64,000 bases of DNA from Lepas anatifera (taxonomy: Eukaryota; Arthropoda; Thecostraca; Lepadidae), in the NCBI GenBank assembly GCA_034440635.1, contig JAOTON010002271.1, positions 992,001 through 1,056,000 of the forward strand. The letters are read 5' to 3'. Below the pieces are notes generated by a model, which did no database searches, was not told the origin of the DNA, and saw only the letters and a list, made by a program, of their open reading frames with translations. The stretch's first letter is position 1, and each line of letters opens with the position of its first letter. The translations under genes were made by a program, and so were the position numbers. Below, piece by piece: positions 33,167 through 42,998 of the stretch.

Positions 33167-33707
33167 CGAACATTCGAATTGGAGGGATAATATGGGGTTG
33201 TTAACTTAAAGTCAATATTTTGATTGGTGATTTATAGACTTTCTAATTCAGATTAGTATTTTGGCATAACCAATCCCATAAAGCCCTCATCAGTCAGATC
33301 GAGGAATTGTATCAGCTGTAAAATACTTGCAATTAAACATTACACGATATCCGGTTGGGGAGCCCCTGAGGGTAAACACACCTAAGCAGAAGCAGGGCTC
33401 AGATTGATAGTTATCTGACGCACTTCCCGTGTGGATAGGTATTCCCCTCTTGAAAACACTGGCATATGTGTGCAGCAATGGGGAACTCCGGGCCGTGACG
33501 GTGCGAAAAAGAAAATAGTCAGCTACAGTCGGGTCCGGAGTGATTGGCAGGCATTACTCTGGGATGTTTGAAGAAATATCCTCAAAACGATGCAGGCACC
33601 CCTGCAACTGATGCATCAAGCTTTTGTCTTTTTATTAGCGCCACTCCACCCAGGCACAGTTCACCAATCAGAAGGAGTACGGGGAGGATCTGTACACCAG
33701 AGGCCGT
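33167..33707. other. No recognisable feature
   Basis: Unique sequence between family F and a MITE. Confidence 0.5.
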
Positions 33708-33711
33708 TTAA

Positions 33712-34161
33712 AGGGAATGTGGCACCTTCACAACGTGATTTTAACTGAGATAGCCAAGTTGTAAAGCAGGTCGGAAAACCCGGTACTCCATATTTCATTT
33801 GTCTTGGAACTCGATATTTCCGTAGAAAAAAGCTAAAACCTACCTGACACCAGCCCCCCTCAGCCCCCCGTCGCCGGCGGACATGTTGTGAGCTACTGGT
33901 GTGACGACATATGCTGACGTCACGATGAGCATCAGCCAATCGAAGCCCTTGGAGCGTTTCAAGTATGGTAGTGGTTGCCAGATCGTGACATCATCCACAG
34001 GCTGATATTTATTTCTTTTTCTAGAGGAGTATTTTTAAAAACCAAATATTGAGCTTATTGTACATTTTTCAGAGAAATCGTGTGTGGTTTCATTATTTTT
34101 TTACTAAAAGTACGCCTAATAACACTAAATTCTAGGATTCAACCAAGGTGCCACATTCCCT
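33712..34161 (-). mobile_element. TTAA MITE family A, copy 3 (450 bp)
   Basis: It is flanked by TTAA (33708-33711) and TTAT (34162-34165), so the right copy has one change. The ends AGGGAATGTGGCACCTT and AAGGTGCCACATTCCCT are exact inverses. It keeps TGACGTCA near 33914 and the CCAATCGAAGCCCTTGGAGC block. Confidence 0.9.
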
Positions 34162-34165
34162 TTAT

Positions 34166-34609
34166 AAGTTCAACGTTGACACGATGTGCGCTGGCGCGCC
34201 ATTGGCATCTGGTTAGTATGCCAGTTTCATAATCTGGTGACCAACGGCTGCTGCCGGATATTTTTCTGTGTATTTACCTGGTAATTATCAAAATAATGTC
34301 GCTAAGCGCATGATGACTCTGACATTGTAGGAAACTTCAGTGATGTTTCTTCGTGCGCAAAAATAAAATATCTTTGAGAGTGGGAGGGGGAGGAAAATAG
34401 CGCAAATATTGTACAGGCAATTGCGTAGTTTTTGGGTGACCTTAACATTATTCACAGGTCACGCATAGAATGAAAAGTTATCCAGTATGACTCATAAGTG
34501 AATCCATTGGTTGTGGTGGATATAAGGGGGAGGGCTAAGGGCTCAAGCCCCCCTTAAATGCCTGAGTACCCATAGTTAATACATAGGCAGGATTTAATTA
34601 ACTCAACAT
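34166..34609. other. Unique sequence, then an hAT-like fragment
   Basis: From about 34511 the words GGGGGAGGGCTAAGGGCTCAA and TAGTTAATACATAGGCAGG match the element at 51904-52058 loosely, suggesting an older related copy beside, or hit by, the next element. Confidence 0.45.
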
Positions 34610-34986
34610 CAGTGGCGGATTCAAGGGGGGCAAAAAGGCATTTGCCCCCCCAAAACGGAAAAGCTCGGGGCAAAACTATGTTTCCCCCCAAGCGATCGAC
34701 CTCCTTTTTCCCCTTACTCCTTTTTAGTTTATAAGCAAGATTTTGGTGCTTTAACTCTCAACTTCAAACAGAACCAGTTAAGTTCAGTGTAAATATTGGG
34801 CCTTCGACTGGAAAAACTATCTCGAGCCCATATTTTTCTTCCCGTGACGTTTTTTTTGTTTTTCATCTCAGATACCCAAAATCCTGCCGGCAAGTGATAT
34901 TCTAGCACAGCTTTCACGGCGTGACGTTTTTTCGACTTTTTACTTTGGTTTGCCCCTCCCAAACCGACCGGCTAGATCCGCCACTG
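34610..34986 (+). mobile_element. hAT-type element, GGCGGATC family, 377 bp
   Basis: The ends CAGTGGCGGATTCAAGG and GCTAGATCCGCCACTG are inverted complements. Shared inner blocks are AAAAAGGCATTTGCCCCCC, AAAACGGAAAAGCTCGGGG and AAACCGACCGGCTAGATCC. The flanking 8-mers do not match, so the duplication has decayed or an end was rearranged. Confidence 0.8.
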
Positions 34987-35154
34987 TATCGTGGAAAATT
35001 GAAAGCAATACAAAAATTACTTCATGGAAGCAAGACCTAAGTAAAAAAGGAGAAAGGGCAGTAGTCATTTTATCACAATATGTAGGCTCTCTGTTTTAAC
35101 CATTAACATTAATTTCTTGCTTACTAAAAACTATAAACTGATGCAGGCGGTTAT

Positions 35155-35452
35155 CAATGGCGGATCTAGGGAAAAAGGCATTTGCCACCCCCAAACGGAA
35201 AAGCTCGGGGTAAAACTATGTTTTCCCCACCCAAAGCGATCGACCTCCTTCCCCCTCCCCCCGACTCCTTTTTAGTCTATAAGCAAGATTTAGTTGCTTT
35301 AACTGTCAACTTCAAACAGTACCAGTTAAGTTCAGCGTAAATATTGGGCCTTGGATACGAAAAAATCATCTTGATCCCATATCTTTCACCCGTGACGTAT
35401 TTTTTCGACTCTGGTTTGCCCCTCCCAAACCGACCAGCTAGATCCGCCACTG
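35155..35452 (+). mobile_element. hAT-type element, GGCGGATC family, 298 bp
   Basis: It opens CAATGGCGGATCTAGGG and closes GCTAGATCCGCCACTG, with flanks GCGGTTAT and GTAGTTAT (6 of 8 match). The interior is close to the copy at 34610 and lies only about 170 bases after it, so a local duplication or clustered insertion is possible. Confidence 0.82.
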
Positions 35453-35760
35453 GTAGTTATAGTAGAATTATGGAAGGAACCCTTACCTGCAGCATAGACA
35501 TGTATTACCACGTGCCTGTATCGTGAACCGTCAGCTCACCATCATTTGACACCAGGTTTTGGGCAGGTTTTGATGTCACTGCCATATATGTCGCGCAGAA
35601 AGCTTTGTGTCATTGCCATCTTTAGCTAGCTTTGGCTACGTTTCACGGGTCGAAAATTTTCCAACTTCGACTCCGTCTAGAAGCGCGTATCAAAATTTTA
35701 ATGGAGATAACAGTAAGAAAGGCTTCAAGTTTTATGGAGCATTGGTAAGCCGAACTCATC

Positions 35761-35912
35761 TTTAGGGGTGTTTTGGAATGTTCAGGGATTCACTGCATGA
35801 TAGGGGTATTTTAGAATGTCAGGGGATTCACCGCTTGATAGGGGTGTTTGAGAATGTTCAGGTATTCACTGTATGATGGGGATGTTTGAGAACGTTCAGG
35901 GATTCACTGCAG
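35761..35912. repeat. 38-bp tandem repeat, four units
   Basis: Exact period 38: units start at 35761, 35799, 35837 and 35875, each running from about (GA)TAGGGGTGTTT to GGATTCACTGCAT with a few substitutions. Confidence 0.92.
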
Positions 35913-36384
35913 GCTTTAGGTGTGGCTGCACATCCCTGAAAGTAGATATACAGGTATATGCCTATATGCACCATCACTGAATACTTTTGCCTTCAACAAT
36001 TAGAGTCATATGCCTGCTGGAAGCTGATAGATTCGGGTTTAATGTTAGGTTTTACCTATTAATCAGGGTCTGCAGCAGTTTGAACTGCAACAGACGAGGC
36101 AGGCTTGTGAGAAGATCGGAAAGGAAATTGTTCCCAGCACTGCGTGGATACTGCATGTTTCTTTTGCCAATATATTAACCTCCGACCCCTAGTTACAAAC
36201 TGCGTTGCTTGAGGTGAAATACGGAGTCACCTATAGTCAGGTTCGTGTTTATCTAGCCAAAATCAAAGCTCCTCCTAAAGTTGTGCATATCAAAATGCGT
36301 CGTCAAGCTATATGTAATTAATTTGCAGTTTGATGAGCGCAAAGTTACACCAACCAACTCAACCTTTTCAGCTGGCATACAGAC
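35913..36384. other. No recognisable feature
   Basis: Unique sequence with only short frames. Confidence 0.5.
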
Positions 36385-36540
36385 GGTGACGTCACCTCAC
36401 CGCTACTCTCCGTTCTAGAAGGAGGAGCAGCGGTAAGCTTCTGCCGGTTGCGTGGCTGCAGTGCACAGTGTGCGGCGGCGTCTGCGGCCCCAAGCGGTTT
36501 GTGGGGGCGGTGGCTTATGGGAAAACATCCGTTCACAGTG
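36385..36540 (+). promoter_or_regulatory. Candidate promoter: CRE palindrome and a possible first-exon donor
   Basis: The 12-base palindrome GGTGACGTCACC (36385-36396) is a full CRE. It is followed by GC-rich sequence with GGAGGAGCAGCG then GTAAGC at 36433, a good splice-donor match. No TATA is seen and no protein is recognised. It could equally be unrelated GC-rich DNA. Confidence 0.3.
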
Positions 36541-37171
36541 TCTGGCCGTGTCACCAGAGGCGCTGATTCACTCGTGACATCACCCCCAGCCGTGAAAACA
36601 TCGCCGGGGTGTCAGAACTGCAGTCATGTCAAACCTTTTAATTTTGTTGCCATACTTTGTAGGATATATTGTAAAAGATAGAATGGCGCGCCGACGGGTA
36701 GCTAAAGCTTTCACGCGTGTTGGATCAGGCCTTTGGCATAATGTACAGTGTGGGTTTTAGCTTTTGGAGACTTTAGGAACGACCTAGGTCAGCTTATCTC
36801 GAGAATCTAGGATTGGAAATCAAGAACCGAAGCTCTCGCTACAGTATGAAGAAGAAATTAAGCACGTGCTTAAAAAAGAGATCCATCAAGACGGTGGTAA
36901 CGATACGTTGAACGAAATGACAGGAGAGATGATCTTTGGTAGTCTTTCAAAGGCATCTTCGCTGTAGGCCACGCAAATAAAGTGAGCTGGTTGGGCTGCT
37001 ATACTGGCACCGGCCTGTGGTTGGGTTTGCACAGCAGGGAGTTTTACTTTATCAGGCACCGAGCGCACTCTCAAAGTAGATAACATTGGCACACTGCCAA
37101 AATGCAGGAATAGTTATCAAACAATCTCGTGACATCGGACAAAGTCTCCGATCATATTATTCTCGTTGCTT
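36541..37171. other. No recognisable feature
   Basis: Unique sequence. I see no repeats. Confidence 0.5.
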
Positions 37172-37370
37172 CCTCCCCTGGAAGGCCGATGGCACCCCTG
37201 AAATGTCGCTTCCAAACCTCGTACCCGTCAGGATGCAAGTATCGGCGCCCCACGATGGGATTTCATGCACACCGTATAGGTTTTGCCGCCCAAAAGTGGC
37301 GCCGCCCGGGTCCGAATGGCGCTCCCCAGCCGTGTGCCCCCTCTGATTGGCAGTCCTGGATCCACCAATG
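37172..37370 (+). mobile_element. hAT-type element, CATAGGCGG family, left end lost
   Basis: It matches 41125-41349 in order: CGATGGC(A/G)CCCCTGAAATGTCGCTTCC, TCGGCGCCCAC, ATAGGTTTTGCCG and GATTGGCAGTCCTGGATCC. It ends TGGATCCACCAATG. Frames on both strands here (37086-37492) are shadows. Confidence 0.7.
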
Positions 37371-37998
37371 TTCCCGACTGCAACAGAACTGGAGCTGTCA
37401 AGCACGCCAAAAATCTTGAAGCATGACTTTTCTGACGCGATAAATGATGGTAGTTTCTGTACAATCCACTGGACATCGTGGACAATTTCCATCTAGTTTA
37501 TAACCGAGTAGGTACCAACTAAGTACCAACATTTGGATTTAAAACAAAAGTTGGCCTGATCTTTTTACATGGAAAATCAGTGGGAGGAAAATTTTGTTAA
37601 GCTTAAAAAACACTTAATAATTCTATACCAGAAAAATCGAAGGCAAAAACAAACTAGAAAACAGAGTGCCTAACACCTCATTCTGCAATATAAAATAACA
37701 TTCAGGAGTAAATATAAAATAAATGTCAGCGCTCATCTTATCCATAAAATACATATCACGGATGCAAAATTGTCTAAATTACGGCGTGAGAAACCCTGAC
37801 CAGCAATCACTAGAAAGCGTCATTTCTATATCTGCCTCTATTGATCGGAATCGAATCAATCTCAGTTCCCCGGGGTGTGTGGTGTCCAACTGACAGTCGT
37901 GCGTTCACATCAATGTAAACTCGAGTCCTGCTGTCCAACCGTCTTCAGCCCACGACGGGTCATAGGCGCCAGGCTTTCGGAAGTTCTCGGTGCCTTCG
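37371..37998. other. No recognisable feature
   Basis: AT-rich unique sequence, becoming CpG-richer from about 37910. Confidence 0.5.
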
Positions 37999-38229
37999 AT
38001 GTCGGAGCGGGTTAGAAGTGTAGCGGGCGGTAGGGGCGGCGCCTCTGAAGTCGATCCTCTGACGGCGGAGCTGCACGTGCCTGGAGTCCCGCCAGAGACG
38101 CCTCTGGTCATACACTACCCCGCCGGATACCATCGGCTAGGTCTTTTGATCTATCGCCTTTCAGGGTTTTTCAAAGGCCCTCTGGACGACCTCCTGTCCG
38201 CTGTTGAGAAGCTAGCCTCGGCTTTGTAA
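37999..38229 (+). CDS. Unrecognised ORF of 76 codons with coding-like composition
   Basis: I do not recognise the product. I chose the ATG at 37999; the frame also extends upstream without an ATG. The predicted peptide is Gly/Arg-rich at first (SVAGGRGGASEV), then VIHYPAGYHRLGLLIYRL, and ends with an amphipathic-looking stretch (PLDDLLSAVEKLASAL) before TAA. The third codon position is GC-rich against an AT-rich surround. No domain, signal peptide or splice-supported neighbour was seen. It could be a short gene, a terminal exon or chance. Confidence 0.2.
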   Translation: MSERVRSVAGGRGGASEVDPLTAELHVPGVPPETPLVIHYPAGYHRLGLLIYRLSGFFKGPLDDLLSAVEKLASAL

Positions 38230-38344
38230 TGGGCAGTATAATGTTGAGCTTACGATAATGTTAGGTGCTTTTCATCCGATGCCGTGGTTTTTGGCGGAAA
38301 ATTGTGTTGGGTGTGGTATATCTCTGCTCAGAGCGTCTCTGCTG

Positions 38345-38490
38345 AGGATGCACTAGTAGATCCAAGGAGGGAGGGGGCGAAAAGGAATTTTTCCCTCCAA
38401 AACCCCCCGATTTTTAACGGTTTTCTTTATAAAAACCACAATGTTTTTTAGCTATTTTGGGCCTTATTCCTCCCCCCAACAACTGATGTA
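38345..38490. mobile_element. Degraded hAT-like fragment of the GGCGGATC type
   Basis: CACTAGTAGATCCAAGGAGGG followed by GGGGGCGAAAAGGAATTTTT and GGGCCTTATTCCTCCCCCCA mirrors the layout of the 34610 family. The right end is not clear. Confidence 0.4.
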
Positions 38491-39052
38491 GCCAGTATAG
38501 CGGCGGAGGATTGAACTTAAGGGGGAGGGGGAAACGGACACCATGAATATGGCGTTCATTGCTTTGCAGTCAACGCCATAAGTGTGCCACCGGGAAAAGT
38601 GGGGGCAGCCAATCTTCAACCTGATGCTGACAAAAACTTTCACATCAGGACCAAAACTGTTCATTTTGGCTTCTCGTTGCCTTCCGCTGCGGCTATATAA
38701 TGTCCGCTTCGTCATTTGACTGAGATCAGGAAATTTTGGAAGTGGGGCCAGGCCCCCCCCCTTTGCGTGGTCAACGCCATAGGATTAATGTTAAAATTTA
38801 TAATTTAAGGGGGGATGGCACGGTGCCCTAGTGCACCCTATTTCCAAAAACTTCTCTCTGAATTAAAGAGTGTCTCCACATGAGAGAGATAGGTGGGGAA
38901 AGCTAAGGCACGAGAAAATGACTAAGAAATCTAGACTTTCTAGCGTGCAATATAATGACGGCATTTTACGCTCATATTCACTCGCACCTATCCTCCAAAA
39001 TATATTCAAGAATGTCGAATGGGTGCCTTCGATTTCTTGGTTCCAGAAGAAA

Positions 39053-39055
<3 letters not shown>
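38491..39055. other. No recognisable gene
   Basis: GC-mixed unique sequence with C-runs near 38754. Short frames only. Confidence 0.45.

Positions 39056-39099
<44 letters not shown>
39056..39099. repeat. (TA)n microsatellite
   Basis: About 22 TA units. The frames crossing it in three phases are artefacts. Confidence 0.95.
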
Positions 39100-39102
<3 letters not shown>

Positions 39103-39750
39103 GCCGACAGGTCGAAATTTGTTACTTCTGCATGGAAAGGGGTGGGAACAGGAACAGAGCTTGGAAAGACTCGCCATCGTACTCGAATGCCTCCTTTCCT
39201 GGGGGTCTATAATCTAGGTCATCTTGAGATTCCCTCTGTTTCGTTTATTTATAAGTTATTCATAATTTAGCTAAATACGACCTATGACATTTAGATTAAG
39301 GTTAATATAACATTTTTGGATTGATCTCCACGTGAACTGTTAATCATTCATGAGTTCTTGAGGTCACCATAAGAACTCTGACTTCGCTTGAATGTTATTT
39401 CCCAACAAAATGTCTGGAAAATATTTTTGATTGATTTTTTGTCAATATCTTCGTAGGTAACGACTGAAATTGTGAACGGCTGTACAACCACTGCGTGACG
39501 TTACCAGCCCGTCTGGTCACTTTTACTTCTCCAGTCTGAGGCCGTGAAGAAAAACTACACTGTTGCTTAGTAACGTTGTTACCGTACCCTTCAAACCCTG
39601 AACTTGAGTTCGATCCTTTGTCTCTGCAGATGACCAAAGAGGTACCTAGTTGTTAGTCGTTGTGGATGCAGTCAACGCCCTCACTTAAAACTTTTTGCGC
39701 GGTGGCCAAGGACTCGCGATGGGAACAGATACGGACGCTGTGCAGTGTGC
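39100..39750. other. No recognisable gene
   Basis: Unique sequence. I see no repeats or conserved frame. Confidence 0.5.
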
Positions 39751-39756
39751 AAGGAA

Positions 39757-39895
39757 CACGTGACGTCACATATTCAAGGCGGCGTGGCGTATGTGCGCGG
39801 CAAGTGACAAATGATCAGTCATCCAGCCAAGGGCGGATAAAGCGCCTCCAGTCGGTACTTATAAACAGCTCCTGCTCAAGCATGAGAACGACAAG
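39757..39895 (+). promoter_or_regulatory. Candidate TATA promoter with overlapping E-box and CRE
   Basis: CACGTG (39757-39762) overlaps TGACGTCA (39761-39768). About 92 bases on is TATAAACA (39860-39867) in GGTACTTATAAACAGCTCC. A start is expected near 39888-39895, and a 350-base CpG-rich stretch begins soon after. A short ORF from the ATG at 39882 ends after 13 codons, so it could be a leader ORF. Confidence 0.42.
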
Positions 39896-39939
39896 TCCGA
39901 TTGAAAGCGATAAGTACCTATGAGTCGCTTTGAAGCGTC

Positions 39940-40270
39940 CTGGGCCTAGTTTGTACCCTACGCCTGCAAATCTCCGCGCCGCGCGCTCCGCCCACGGCGC
40001 ATGATGGCGTCACCACCGGCATCTTGTTTACTGTCGTTGGACACCCGCTCATCTGGTTGGGAAGAGACTGTCTCGCCGGCGCGGCGGGAGTGATTCAGGT
40101 GTGTGCCCCACTCGTCGGTGCCGCCCCCGCAGATCCCAGACGTGACTAAGCTTGCGGTCGCCGCCAGACGGGTGGTAGCGCCACCCCCCCTCCCCGTCAC
40201 GGCGCCGCCGTCACACACTGACGCAGACACTACTACTGGCCTGGTGGCGACCGGAAATCAACCGCGGCTG
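39940..40270. promoter_or_regulatory. CpG-island-like stretch
   Basis: Dense CpG (CCGCGCCGCGCGCTCCGCCC, CGCCGGCGCGGCGGG, GTCACGGCGCCGCCGTC) against AT-rich flanks. It contains GGCGCATGATGGCG and ACCGGAAAT (ETS-type). Minus-strand (39958-40230) and plus-strand (40103-40288) frames overlap and look compositional, not coding. Confidence 0.4.
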
Positions 40271-41116
40271 TTCTATAGTTTTGCGTGAGAGTGAGAGCTA
40301 CCCTTCTCAGCTTTTTATGACCAGGGTCTCTGTTATTGCGTTTTATTGATATTTGGGCTGTGCTTTGGATGCATATTTCTGTACAGTGGGCACTGGGAAC
40401 CAAATGTGTGCAAATATTATTTTGTCTGTACGGCAGCTGTTTTGCTTGTCACTTGAAGCTAAAACAACATACCTATATACAGAGGTGTATCCAGGCAAAA
40501 AGTTTGGGAGTTGGGAACCAGGGAAAAATCGGGAAAAACAGATTATTTTCTTCCCGAGAGTGCTAAATGTGTTGTATTACAAGTTCCACGACTTCACTGA
40601 GATGCTTATATCTCCGAAAACTAGATAAACTCAATGTGGTTGCAGGGCTAACTTGTGACGCCAAATGCATGTTTTGACGGTAATTTTGGTGCTTTGCTGC
40701 CGGGTAAACTCAGTCTGAGAAACACGACTGACTTCTCCCCACTTTTCTTTAACAAATTTTCTTATCTCAGCCAAATTGGAAATCAATCGGCAAGTGTTGC
40801 ACCCAGTATGTGAGGAACTTAAATCCGATCAATTCTTGTTTCTAGGATGGAAAGTGTCTTGTCAGCAGGAGGTTCAGGCTTGTCTGGCTAACACTCACTT
40901 CGTTTTGTTATGCTCATATAGTTCTATATCGTTTTTTTATTTTGTTTCATTTATATCTTTGCTTGTCAGTTTTATGTTTTGTTCTATCGAGCTGCATTAT
41001 TATTTGCTCTAATCTGATAGCATGCTCGTCTACTTCCTTTTGTTTTGTCCTGTTTGCCTATGAAGTGTTTTCTATTCTCTTACTCCTAATTGCTTGGTTT
41101 TCTAATGTCGCTTTTG
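40271..41116. other. No recognisable gene
   Basis: AT-rich unique sequence. T-rich frames near 40776-41247 look like chance hydrophobic readings. Confidence 0.45.
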
Positions 41117-41124
41117 CTGTTTTG

Positions 41125-41349
41125 CATAGGCGGATCCAGGGGGCGGGCACGTCCCCCGATCGACCCTCGGCGCCCCCTAAAGGTCGATGGCGCCCCCTGA
41201 AATGTCGCTTCCCACCCCCAGGATACGAAGTCGGCGCCCACCGATAGGATTTGGGCCCACCTGATAGGTTTTGCCGGTCATAAGTGGCCCCCTGGTCCGG
41301 TGGCGCCCCCGGAAGGTCCCTCCGATCGGCAATCCTGGATCCGCCTATG
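41125..41349 (+). mobile_element. hAT-type element, CATAGGCGG family, 225 bp, perfect 8-bp duplication
   Basis: The ends CATAGGCGGATCCAGG and CCTGGATCCGCCTATG are perfect inverted complements. CTGTTTTG flanks both sides (41117-41124 and 41350-41357). The GC-rich interior has GGCGCCCCC words. Non-autonomous. Confidence 0.93.
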
Positions 41350-41357
41350 CTGTTTTG

Positions 41358-42235
41358 TTCCTCCGTTTCTGTCCACCTGTCTGCGTGTAAAAAATGAAAT
41401 AAAAATTGATGATGATGACGATGACTGACCCCTGACTTCTTTGTCGATGGAGACGCATGTGCTGAAATAAAGAGATAGTTACTGATGCAGTGCCATTGCC
41501 AACACCCTTGTAACTTTTGCTGCATTTCATAACCAATAGTGAAGGGAAGTATAAGCAATGGCGGATCCAGCCAGTTGGTTTGGTAGGTGTAGTAAACCTA
41601 TGTCAGTGTGAAAAAACGCTGAGCCACAGAGGCGGCAGCCGATAGGGTTAAGCTGTTACTGTAAATATCATCATGTATTTTCACACTTCCACACAAATGA
41701 GGTGGCTTTTAAGTGTTGTCGCAATGAGTATGAGTGATTATAAACTATGGAAGGAGATGGTAAGGATGAGGAAGGTGAGGATCAAGAGGATGGATTCTAC
41801 CTGGAGGGGTCGCTGCAGCCACAGGCGCATGCGCTCACAGCCTCCAGGTAGAGTAAGGATAAGATTAGGTTCCGGTAAAAAACACACACACAATCGCACA
41901 CTCACTTCGAACACAAACTAAAATAATATGAGGGTGAAAATGTTCGTTCTTCGGCTTCGTTTTCATAAAAATATAGTTTTTACATTCAAAGAGGTAGCTT
42001 GCGAAAGGACAAAACGATAAAATGTTTACTGACGGACACGTCCTGTTCAATTAATAAATTATGAAACACTGGATTGCTGTGGGAAGGGGCAGGTGCACAA
42101 GAGGGTTTGGCCACTCTATTTCACTTTGGGGGAGCATAGGCGCATTGCTCCCCAGCTAGTTCAGCCCTGTGAATAAGTTATAGGCGAATCCAGGTCTTCC
42201 GATGGAAAGGGAGCACTCTGGCCACTGGACAGGGG
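41358..42235. other. Unique sequence with an NRF-1-like palindrome
   Basis: GGCGCATGCGCT at about 41824-41835 fits the NRF-1 consensus. It lies between CTACCTGGAGG and CCTCCAGGTAG, an 11-base inverted pair. Near 42179, TAGGCGAATCCAGG resembles an hAT end without a partner. No gene seen. Confidence 0.4.
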
Positions 42236-42341
42236 GTGTCACTGTGATATGGAGGGGCGTCATTGTGGTCAGCAGGAGTGTCATTGTGGTCTGGAGGGGT
42301 GCCATTTTGGCCTATAGGGCGTCCCATTTGGGCCATGCGGG
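42236..42341. repeat. ~21-bp degenerate tandem repeat, about five units
   Basis: Units of the form GTCATTGTGGTC(T/A)GGAGGGGT start near 42236, 42259, 42281, 42302 and 42322 with increasing divergence. Confidence 0.75.
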
Positions 42342-42647
42342 CTAATTCTTGTGGCGTGACCTATCCGCAGTGAACTGTTGTGCTGCTCGGCGCTGGAGTT
42401 GTGGTTTGACGCGCTGGGGTTGTCATGTCTGGAACTTTTAGAAATAAGTATGGCAAATAATAGGTTATCAAAAGGTTTAAGAAAAACTTAAAGGAAATCA
42501 GGAAACTTGTCCGCTTGTCCACAAACAAAATACACATCAAAATCGTGATCAGCATCACCCATAGTCACTCTGAAACCAAACTTTATGACTCGAATGTGTT
42601 ATCGTCTGGCCAGTGTCAATTTGTCATGAAAAGCTCCTTATTTTTTC
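42342..42647. other. No recognisable feature
   Basis: Unique AT-rich sequence preceding the SINE. Confidence 0.5.
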
Positions 42648-42998
42648 CGCCCCGGTAGCTAGTTGGTAGAGCGTGGGGCTCCGGCCCGCTGCTTAGTAAA
42701 CCGTGCAGTGGTAGTGAACCGGTGTATGCTTGGGATTGGTTCTCCTGAGGCGCTGCAACGCTCAATGTTTACCCAACGTACGTCGGCTAGCAACTTACTG
42801 GTGATGAGAGGGTGACCTGAGTGAGATGACCGTCCTTATGCTTTGTGTGGGTGTTAAACAGCGGCTTCTAGATTAGCCCGTCATTGCGGGAATTGCTCGT
42901 TCGTATGGTAGGGTCGGGTTCTCCGAAACAATTCATCGATGACTTCAGTGAGACTCCGACACGAAAAACCAAAGTTGCATTAACATGGGCAAAATAAA
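42648..42998 (+). mobile_element. tRNA-derived SINE, copy 2 (most complete)
   Basis: The head reads CGCCCCGGTAGCTAGTTGGTAGAG (box A with one base lost against the first copy). The body matches copy 1, and the tail runs through TGCGGGAATTGCTCGTTCG and GAGACTCCGACACGAAAAACC to an A-rich end GCAAAATAAAAAA. A clear RNA polymerase III box B is not obvious; GGGATTGGTTCTCC near 42734 is the nearest candidate. Confidence 0.85.

Noticed and set aside
42648..42720. Possible functional tRNA gene
   Set aside because: Box A is good, but no cloverleaf with a normally spaced T-arm can be drawn and three copies share long non-tRNA bodies, so it is a SINE.
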